DNA of 64,000 bases from Macrostomum hystrix (Eukaryota; Platyhelminthes; Macrostomidae). The stretch spans positions 1,722,898 to 1,786,897 of the forward strand of contig CATNEN010000009.1 of assembly GCA_950097015.1 (NCBI GenBank), written 5' to 3'. The position numbers were made by a program, and so were the translations under genes. Below are positions 56,567-64,000 of this stretch, one piece after another; the stretch's first letter is position 1, and each line of letters starts with the position of its first letter. The notes under the pieces are model-generated. The model saw only the letters and a program-made list of their open reading frames with translations, was not told the origin of the DNA and did no database searches.

Positions 56567-57788
56567 TCATCCGCCGCAGAGATTTTCGAGTTCTAGGAAC
56601 TGATTAAGGGTGAGCGATGCTGTGACGAAGCCCCAGCACTCAAGCCAGCCGTTGAATGGCGCTGGCCCGGCGGTATTGCAGTCGCCGATACGAAGACAGT
56701 TGAAGCTATCCATTGCAGCGGGGTCGCTGCCGAATGTCTTTGGCGAGTCGGTGTCATACAGCACACCATTCATGTAGACATGAGATTCATAGTTCGACCC
56801 GGTGAAGCTCACTCCGAGGGAGACAGTTTTTAAGATCCCATCCGTGACCAGCCCGGTGTTGGAGATGATCTCAGTGTACTGTTTGGAGCCGTCCACTAAG
56901 TAATGCCTAGACTGGATTTGACCGTCGGCTCGGGTGTTGAAGTGGCTCACGGAGGCGCTTGAGAGACAGCTGCTAAAGGAGCTGAGACACTTTGCTCTAA
57001 AAGTCAATGACGATGTAAAACTAAGTCACTGGTTTTATTTATTTAAAAAGACTTCTGACTTGGATTTTCTTACTCTGAAGTCGCAGCTAGCTTTCCTCGA
57101 AAGTAAATAGTAAACTTATTGTTCAGTAAGATGTACTGACTAAAGCCATTCGTGCTGACAGCAATGAAGGAGCTGGAGCTAGTGTTTAGGCGAACACCGT
57201 TGAGAGGGTCCTGCTGGGCAATGTTTTGAGGTACAGCTGTGTAGAGAGAGCCGGCCAGATTGGAGAAGCCCACTTTAAAGTTGTACCAAATCACTACTCT
57301 CGAGGCGAAGCTCAAGGCTGAAATTCCAGGAACTGCGACAGTCGCCGGTCGGGCCGTCAAGTTTTCTGTCAACGGCATGCTTCTGGCTGCAAATCATAAA
57401 AAAGGGAGCAGTGGCCTCTTAATTTTCTACAAACTAGAGGTTAAAACAAGAAAGTGCTCTTACTGGAACCACTACCTGTCCGTTTCCGTCTCACACTCAT
57501 TCTGGGGCTGCAGCCGGGAGTCGAAGGCGGTTGGGCTGCCAGGCTGTAGCATTCGGAGCTATCTTTTAGGTATACGGAGAGGCGACAGTCGCCACTCAAA
57601 GTGCAGCGAAGCACACATTCCGACTCACTCGGAGTCGACACGGCCGCCTCAGGCAGAGCCGATGGGCAGTCGGAGGTCACCAGGTCGTACACAGCAGAGC
57701 AAGCTTCGTACGCCATCGTTGAACCAATTAGAAGCACAAAGAGCGACAGTTTCCAAATGTTACTGGCAATCATATTGCTGCAGCCCAC
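56567..57788 (-). CDS. Secreted protein with LamG/concanavalin-like domain
   Basis: Three exons on the minus strand: 57788-about 57497, 57386-57074 and 56996-56567. They join in phase if exon 1 ends after ATGA before GTGTGAG. Exon 1 encodes a signal peptide (IWKLSLFVLLIGSTMA, cleavage likely before YEACS) and a Cys-rich module (CVLRCTLSGDCRLSVYL, CYSL) of the PAN/apple-like type. Exons 2 and 3 encode a beta-rich domain resembling LamG_3/concanavalin folds. The features are FTIYFRG, HVYMNGVLYDTD, and the near-terminal CLRIGDCNTAGPAPFNGWLE and WGFVTASLTLNQ pattern (a surface strand followed by a final helix). The ATG at 57773 is an alternative start. It is probably an extracellular or mucus protein; the exact function is unknown. 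Confidence 0.72.
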
Positions 57789-58037
57789 TAAACTTTTAGT
57801 TAATTTGTTTTAAAAAAGTTTCTGTCGCAAAGTCATGCAAGGTCCATTCGAAGAGAATGTGAATTTGAAGCGATGAGGTGCTAACCTGTAGTGCATGGTC
57901 TATTGAGCAGTTACTAGCTGATTGGTCCATGAAATATTACATGTCTCTGCCCAGTGGCAGCCAGTTTTGCCAGATAGAAACAGAAGGAAGAGCCTTCTAG
58001 AAGATCTGGGGATGAAAATTGTATTAATGGAAAGACA

Positions 58038-58325
58038 GGAGTTTTTAGCCTGGTGGTTATGAGCTTCTGACTTTCGACCGGGGGTCGGTAGTTCGAAACA
58101 CAGCCCTACGGAGACAATTTGTGTCCGTGAGTAAATATCTAATTCCCCAGTGCTTCAGTTCCCTGAGCTGTAAAATGGGCACCAGCATTAAATGGGGTAG
58201 AAATTCGGACACGTGTGGCGGCCTTCTCAGTCCACAGCCTTTGAGTAGCTGTACACAGCCTTTAGAAGCGCCGATAAAAAGCTTCGGCTGTACATCTGGC
58301 CCGGTTTTATTTCCGTTCGCTGGCT
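58038..58325 (+). mobile_element. tRNA-derived SINE, family A (copy 3)
   Basis: Aligns with the copy at 48812-49120 along its body (GCTTCAGTTCCCTGAGCTGT, AATGGGCACCAGCATTAAAT, GTACATCTGGCCCGG). The head is GCCTGGTGGTTATGAGC with a weakened box B (GGTAGTTCGAAAC). More diverged than copy 2. Confidence 0.82.
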
Positions 58326-58486
58326 GTCGAACTTAGAGTGCTCCAGTTCTTAGATAGATCAATAGACCAAGTGACGAGTCTGCGGCAGCGTTTGCTGTGT
58401 CAAACTGCGTCCAGAAATACTCTTGTCTGTTCAACTCGTGCCCTGATGTATTCTGTGGAAACTTTCAATTCGGGGATTTGCTTAAT

Positions 58487-58645
58487 AATGTAATAATAAT
58501 TGCAGGAGGGCTGTGGGCAATGGCACATCTCATTTAGAGACAGTAGACCCGCCGCCATGCAGCGAGGAGGCAATTCCGCCCATTTCGCTGATTCCTTTGC
58601 AAACACCAACACGCACACGTGTACTTTTTCATCGTCAGGCAGTGT
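58487..58645 (-). mobile_element. SINE family B fragment (reverse)
   Basis: The reverse complement matches the 3' half of family B (CACTGCCTGACGATGA, GTGTGCGTG, GGAATTGCCTCCTCGCTGC, GTGCCATTGCCCACAG). It ends in an ATT-repeat tail at its 3' end (left side here). Confidence 0.78.
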
Positions 58646-58649
58646 AAGC

Positions 58650-59515
58650 TTTCACTGTGTTGTAGTTTATCGGTACCGTCGGCAGTTCGCCGACGCGGTA
58701 GTAGGGGTTCGGGTACGGACCACCCAAAGCTTGCCGGGGGAGGAGGGATGGGAAGCAGCGACCCTCGAGGCGTTCCGAAACTCCGAGGAGAGATGGGATG
58801 GGCTTGGAGCGTACAGACACTCGCTAAGCCCGGCACAGAAGGATGCGCGAAGGCTTTGACTGCGAGCGGGTAGCCACTCGACAGCCCCAGAGAGAGGTGG
58901 ATGACGGTCTGGAGGCGTACCGACGCTTCGCAGACTCGAGGGAAGACTCTGGAGGAGAAGGATGATGATGATGAGCTTTTGGCAGCAGCAGAGGTCGGGC
59001 AGAGGAACAAGGTTTGAGCATGGACAAATAACTCGTTAATGCTTATCTTACCGAGAGGGATCGAACGCTGCACTCATGGCAATTAGTGTAGCTCAGGCTG
59101 CGTAGTTTATTATTGTATGGATTGTTCGCTTCTAACTCAGGGCAGCGTTCTCACAATAGTACTCGGGCGGCGCGGGGGCTGGCCACGGGCAGCGCGTGCT
59201 AATAAATAACAGCATGGGGTGAGGCGAGGGCATAGGGCTGGACGGGATAGGGCTAAGCCACGCAGGGCTGGGGTGGGAGCAAACACACAAGGCTGAGAGC
59301 CGAGAGAGAGAGAAGGAGGCCGGCTAGCCAATCAGAAGTCTCCTTGGCGAGAGGCCTGATTGGACTAGCGAAGACGGCGCAGGGGGCAGCCAATGGGCGA
59401 GCGACAAACAACCATAAAGGAGGGTGCCTAAGCCGGGGCCGGGCAGAACTGGATTGAGCAGGTGGCCGGGGTGGAAGGTTTAGAGACGCAGGGGTCGGAG
59501 CAATGTCATTGTGAG
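58650..59515. other. GC-rich block with promoter-like cluster; possible retroelement remnant
   Basis: More GC-rich than neighbouring intergenic DNA, with no stable ORF. Within it, CCAAT at 59328-59332, inverted ATTGG at 59359-59363, CCAAT at 59390-59394 and a TATA-like CATAAAG at 59413-59419 are spaced like a compact polymerase II promoter. It could be a solo LTR or the promoter of an unrecognised gene. Confidence 0.35.
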
Positions 59516-59517
59516 AT

Positions 59518-59692
59518 GCAGCTCACAACAACTGTGCCTTGGAGGTTGGCCCTCAAGGCCGTAAATTGCACAACAAGCCCCCAAGCCTGCTCTCCGCAGC
59601 TGCGCCCCAAATTAAAGTGGCCTCCTCGCGGAATCGAGCTCAGGGACATTCAGTGCGAGAGTCAACTGCGTTAACCGCTCTGCCACCGACCC
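59518..59692 (-). mobile_element. SINE family B, tRNA-like head and 5' body (reverse)
   Basis: The reverse complement begins GGTGGCAGAGCGGTTAACGC with box B GAGCTCGATTCC and continues GGGGCGCAGCTGCGGAGAGC. It then breaks off in the region matching CAATTTACGGCCTTGAGGGC of the 40350 copy. Together with the 58487 fragment it represents the two halves of the element, about 900 bp apart. Confidence 0.82.
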
Positions 59693-59699
59693 CCTTAGG

Positions 59700-60780
59700 G
59701 ATACGCATGTCTAGCCGGTTAACTAAAAACATTATCTGTGACGTTACGATTCTACCTTGCTCATGACTGCCCCCCGCTCACCAAACAATAACTGAGCCGT
59801 TTCTTTGTCGATTCAAGGTTCACCATATGCGAACGACTATAACTATTCTGAATTGTTCTCATAAAGATCAGGTTCTGAATAAAAGCTCAAGGGTACTCAA
59901 GGTACTAGAACAGTATACATAATTTTAGACTTTTGCAAAGCTCAAGCAAGGCAGAGAAAACCAATGTTGAATATCTTACTTAAAACAATGCGACAATCAA
60001 TCTAACTAAGCTGCATGTGAAGCACTAGCTCTCACAACTTGCTCTTAGGTCCAGAGCGTCGTCAGGAAAGTCGTTTGTACTAAATTATTGAGTTGAAACT
60101 GACTTCAGAATTATTATTTTGCCGTTGGCAAATTGAGTTTACGAGCTAACACGATAAAGATGCGTCGTTGCATATTTAAGTTTCAGGCTTCACGCTGATG
60201 CGTTACGCTCGTACTATTGTTCAGTACCTGTTTTAATGATTATTCCCATTACAAGATGAACTTTAATTCAATTTATCTGACAAAGTTTCTAATTGAAATG
60301 CATGCTCAAATCGGTATGATAATGTAAGGACCGCACAATTGCAATTATTCTTGCTATTTTTCTTTATTAACCAGAAATATTATATTCGAGTCCATTTTAT
60401 TTGATATAATAGAAATCAATCCAACAGGAATGGATTATCACATTTCTCTCTCTGGAAAGAATATAGTGTTGATCAACTATTTGGTATTATGCTCATTTGT
60501 ATTTGTTAACGGGAAAATTTTACCAGATAGCCAATATTCCAATTAGATATTTCGAGCTGTCTTAGTTGGAACATATGCAGTTTGATTGCTTTGCTCACAG
60601 TTGTCTACGAGACGAGGTTCACGCCAAACTGCCTGGGCCAGTTACGCTTTGAAGTCGACTCGCAATTCAGACAGAAAGCTCACGAGTTGCTCAGGAGCAG
60701 CAGTACCTGCAATACGGAAAAGTTTTTAGTTCTTTCCAAGCCTATAAGAATCAGATTGTGAGCTTTCCTGGTTACGAACG
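59700..60780. other. Intergenic or intronic DNA with a doubtful exon
   Basis: Mostly AT-rich. At about 60602-60780 (+) an acceptor-like TTGCTCACAG precedes an open stretch (VYETRFTPNCLGQLRFEVDS...), but no domain is recognised. On the minus strand, TATTGCAG at about 60707-60714 could start a very short last exon of the GABA-B-like gene (60706-60680). Neither is certain. Confidence 0.25.
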
Positions 60781-60784
60781 CAAA

Positions 60785-61768
60785 CAAGTCGAGAGAAGAC
60801 TGAAGCAAACAAGTTGAGAAAAGAAGACTGAAGCAAACAAGTTGAGAAAAGAAGACTGAAGCAAACTAGTTGAGAAAAGAAGACTGAAGCAAACAAGTTG
60901 AGAAAAGAAGACTGAAGCAAACTAGTTGAGAAAAGAAGACTGAAGCAAACTAGTTGAGAAAAGAAGACTGAAGCAAACAAGTTGAGAAAAGAAGACTGAA
61001 GCAAACTAGTTGAGAAAAGAAGACTGAAGCAAACTAGTTGAGAGAAGAAGACTGAAGCAAACTAGTTGAGAAAAGAAGACTGAAGCAAACTAGTTGAGAA
61101 AAGAAGACTGAAGCAAACAAGTTGAGAAAAGAAGACTGAAGCAAACTAGTTGAGAAAAGAAGACTGAAGCAAACTAGTTGAGAGAAGAAGACTGAAGCAA
61201 ACAAGTTGAGAAAAGAAGACTGAAGCAAACTAGTTGAGAGAAGAAGACTGAAGCAAACTAGTTGAGAAAAGAAGACTGAAGCAAACTAGTTGAGAGAAGA
61301 AGACTGAAGCAAACAAGTTGAGAAAAGAAGACTGAAGCAAACTAGTTGAGAGAAGAAGACTGAAGCAAACTAGTTGAGAAAAGAAGACTGAAGCAAACTA
61401 GTTGAGAAAAGAAGACTGAAGCAAACTAGTTGAGAAAAGAAGACTGAAGCAAACTAGTTGAGAAAAGAAGACTGAAGCAAACAAGTTGAGAAAAGAAGAC
61501 TGAAGCAAACTAGTTGAGAGAAGAAGACTGAAGCAAACTAGTTGAGAGAAGAAGACTGAAGCAAACAAGTTGAGAGAAGAAGACTGAAGCAAACTAGTTG
61601 AGAAAAGAAGACTGAAGCAAACTAGTTGAGAAAAGAAGACTGAAGCAAACAAGTTGAGAAAAGAAGACTGAAGCAAACTAGTTGAGAGAAGAAGACTGAA
61701 GCAAACAAGTTGAGAAAAGAAGACTGAAGCAAACTAGTTGAGAGAAGAAGACTGAAGCAAACTAGTTG
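60785..61768 (+). repeat. 28-bp minisatellite, about 35 copies
   Basis: Unit TGAGAAAAGAAGACTGAAGC + AAACTAGT. Two variable sites (ACTAGTT/ACAAGTT and GAGAAAAG/GAGAGAAG) are shuffled through the array without a simple higher-order period. The plus strand is purine-rich. The array starts about 90 nt from the 3' side of the GABA-B-like exon. Confidence 0.95.
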
Positions 61769-61860
61769 GTTAGAAGCTACATCATCGAAAAACCTACTCC
61801 AACTTGTGCTTTGGCACGCGACCTTCTACAGGCCTGGAAACACCCTCTGAATGATTTTAC

Positions 61861-62123
61861 CCGATAAACCTCCCTGTCACTCGCCTTGTGTCCGAACAAC
61901 ATCGCAAGGGTGCCGGAGGCGCCAACCACCTGGCAGGCGATCAGCAGCACGCCTCGAAGCGGAGCGACGTCGTCTGGCAGACAGAAGCCGAGCGCCAGGC
62001 CCACCAGAGCTGCGGCGCTGACGTTGCCGATGCTCGCTGCGGTGAGGCGAGCATCGCCCGGGTCCAGGGGGTGCAGATTGCGCGTCTCCCAGGCGAAGAA
62101 CAGTCCGAACAGCAATTGGATGC
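61861..62123 (-). CDS. GABA-B-receptor-like (class C GPCR) exon: TM6-TM7 region
   Basis: One internal exon. The acceptor CCCCGCAG lies just above 62123 and the donor GTAAAATC just below 61861. It encodes IQLLFGLFFAWETRNL, two hydrophobic segments (ASIGNVSAAALVGLALGFCL and LRGVLLIACQVVGASGTLAMLF), then a polar start of the cytoplasmic tail. The GLF.AWETRN motif is typical of the intracellular loop 3/TM6 area in GABA-B receptors, which are Gi/o-coupled. Upstream exons should lie beyond the right of this exon or outside the window; none was recognised at 62124-64000, which is mostly repeats. The partner exon on the 3' side is uncertain. Confidence 0.7.
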
Positions 62124-62329
62124 CTGCGGGGCAGAGCCGATTCTATTTACCTGCTTGTGCCCCCCTAATTGCTGACCATGCTCAATCAGGCATCAACGAG
62201 GGACGTATTTCTATGAAGTCTCTGATAAAATCAGTCTAGATCAATATTCTATTAAAGGACCACTAGGACTAGGTGTTGAAGGAGAGGAGACTACATTTCT
62301 ACATGTAAAGATGTCCATTTTCTAGATGT

Positions 62330-62745
62330 GTTTACCAGTTTTATAAATGTGTTTAACAGTTTTCTAGATGGGTTTAATAGTTTTCGAATGTTTAATAGTT
62401 ATGTAAATGTGTATAAGAGTTTTCTAAATGTGTTTTACAGTTTCTTAAATGTGTTTAACATTTTTTTCAAAATGTGTTTAACAGTTTTCTAAACGTGTCT
62501 AAAAGTTTTTAAAATGTGTTTAATAGTTTAAAAAATGTGTTTAATCGTTTTCTAAATGTGTTAAATAGTTTTCTAAATGTGTTTAACAGGTTTGCGTCTA
62601 AAAGTTTTTTAAGTTTTTAAACAGTTAATAATGGAGTCTAACAGTTTTCTAAGGAGTCTAACAGTTTTCTAAGGAGTCTAAAAGTTTTCAAATATGTTGA
62701 ACAGTTAATAATGGAGTCTAACAGTTTTCTAAATGTATCTACAGT
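62330..62745 (+). repeat. About 20-bp degenerate AT-rich minisatellite
   Basis: Repeats of GTTTAACAGTTTTCTAAATG type with many substitutions. Sub-variants GGAGTCTAACAGTTTTCTAA occur near the right end. Confidence 0.85.
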
Positions 62746-62931
62746 GCCACATGTAACAGGAAATATTTGTTGCCTGCTTGGCTAAGTAAAATCGTTTCTC
62801 TGCTATATTGGGGCAATGGTTTGCTGTCAAAGAAAGAGGGGAAATATTTCGTGCTGGGGGTTTGGATGCCTGCAAGTAGCCTCCATTCTGGTATTATGGA
62901 GGTTCTCTTCTGTTTGGGGGAAATTGGTTCT

Positions 62932-63240
62932 CTGCTGCTGACGGAACATCGGTTCTTTGCTGCTGACGGAACATCGGTTCTTTGCTGCTGACGGAACATC
63001 GGTTCTTTGCTGCTGACGGAACATCGGTTCTCTGCTGCTGACGGAACATCGGTTCTTTGCTGCTGACGGAACATCGGTTCTTTGCTGCTGACGGAACATC
63101 TGTTCTCTGCTGCTGACGGAACATCGGTTCTTTGCTGCTGACGGAACATCGGTTCTCTGCTGCTGACGGAACATCGGTTCTCTGCTGCTGCCGGAACATC
63201 GGTTCTCTCTGCTGCTGACGGAACATCGGTTCTCTGCTGC
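62932..63240 (+). repeat. 25-bp minisatellite (first type)
   Basis: About 12 copies of GGTTCTTTGCTGCTGACGGA + ACATC. TTT/TCT variants alternate. It passes directly into the G-rich array at 63241. Confidence 0.95.
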
Positions 63241-63850
63241 TGGGGGCAATTAGTTCTCTGCTGCTGGGGGGGGGAATTAGTTCTCTGCTGCTGGGGGGGG
63301 AATTAGTTCTTTGCTGTTGGGGGGGATTAGTTCTCTGCTGCTGGGGGGAATTAGTTCTCTGCTGCTGGGGGGAATTAGTTCTCTGCTGCTGGGGGGGGGA
63401 ATTAGTTCTCTGCTGCTGGGGGGAAATTAGTTCTCTGCTGCTGGGGGGAATTAGTTCTCTGCTGCTGGGGGGGATTAGTTCTCTGCTGCTGGGGGGGGAA
63501 TTAGTTCTCTGCTGCTGGGGGGGGAATTAGTTCTCTGCTGCTGGGGGGGAATTAGTTCTTTGCTGCTGGGGGGGATTAGTTCTCTGCTGCTGGGGGGGAA
63601 TTAGTTCTCTGCTGCTGGGGGGAAATTAGTTCTCTGCTGCTGGGGGGAAATTAGTTCTCTGCTGCTGGGGGGGGGATTAGTTCTCTGCTGCTGGGGGGGA
63701 ATTAGTTCTTTGCTGCTGGGGGGGATTAGTTCTCTGCTGCTGGGGGGGAATTAGTTCTCTGCTGCTGGGGGGGAATTAGTTCTCTGCTGCTGGGGGGAAA
63801 TTAGTTCTCTGCTGCTGGGGGGAATTAGTTCTCTGCTGCTGGGGGAACAT
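63241..63850 (+). repeat. About 25-bp G-run minisatellite (second type)
   Basis: About 25 copies of TTAGTTCTCTGCTGCTG followed by a run of five to nine G, then AA. The GTTCTCTGCTGCTG core is shared with the adjacent array, so the two arose from one ancestor. The length of each G run differs between units. Confidence 0.95.
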
Positions 63851-64000
63851 TGGTTTTTTACTGCTGAGGGATAGTAATCACATGTACCTTAGTAGCATTA
63901 AGCTGGGTTGTATGAAACGTAAGTTACTTGTGTAATTTTTGCCCCAATGGGGCTCTTGGTGTACAGACCGGATGTCTCAAAATGTATTCAAGCTCAGAAA

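Noticed and set aside
60602-60780. A plus-strand exon-like open stretch after TTGCTCACAG.
   Set aside because: About 55 open codons can occur by chance, and no family or partner exon is recognised.
61883-61888. A possible GC-AG intron donor (AAG|GCGAGT) in the GABA-B-like exon.
   Set aside because: A canonical GT donor (CGG|GTAAAA) lies 24 nt further on in a compatible phase, so the exon probably extends to it.

Overview
The window is animal nuclear DNA. Genes are split by short GT-AG introns, coding exons are GC-rich, and the DNA between genes is AT-rich. It carries Ty3/gypsy, hAT and tRNA-derived SINE copies and an unusually large number of minisatellites. Gene content (Diaphanous formin, HOOK-like adaptor, PLEKHH/MAX-1, core-1 galactosyltransferase, fibrinogen-related protein, ionotropic glutamate receptor, GABA-B-like receptor) is bilaterian. 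The repeat-rich, compact-intron style would fit a lophotrochozoan such as a free-living flatworm (Macrostomum-like), but that placement is inference. There are no operons, CRISPR arrays or bacterial features.

Layout. 1-4.6 kb: 3' part of a Ty3/gypsy retrotransposon with open gag and pol, a -1 frameshift signal and a probable 3' LTR. 4.6-8.1 kb: AT-rich intergenic DNA. 8.1-13.2 kb (+): HOOK-like coiled-coil gene in 11 recognisable exons. 13.2-20.7 kb: intergenic, with one tRNA-SINE. 20.7-25.2 kb (+): a single-exon 1487-aa PLEKHH/MAX-1 gene. 25.2-31.1 kb: intergenic. 31.1-38.0 kb (+): a complete diaphanous formin gene in 9 coding exons, several of whose introns are filled by minisatellites. 39.2-44.6 kb (+): a four-exon C1GALT1-like gene whose 3.9-kb third intron contains an antisense fibrinogen-domain gene flanked by two direct SINE copies. 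45.2-47.3 kb (+): a damaged ionotropic glutamate receptor remnant. 49.5-54.4 kb (+): an F-box/leucine-rich-repeat gene with several frame breaks and a 2.7-kb hAT element in an intron. 56.6-57.8 kb (-): a secreted protein with a LamG-like domain. 58-59.7 kb: SINE fragments and a promoter-like block. 60.8-63.9 kb: long minisatellites around one GABA-B-receptor-like exon on the minus strand.

The most unusual theme is in the introns. In the HOOK-like and formin genes many introns hold a private tandem repeat. In at least three formin introns the repeat unit can be aligned to the 5' splice junction itself. In the clearest case a 48-bp unit containing the exon end plus its GTGAGT donor is present four times in frame, giving four equivalent splice donors. 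The genes do not form one pathway. The formin and the HOOK-like protein both act on the cytoskeleton, and PLEKHH proteins act at the membrane-cortex interface, but their proximity is probably chance.
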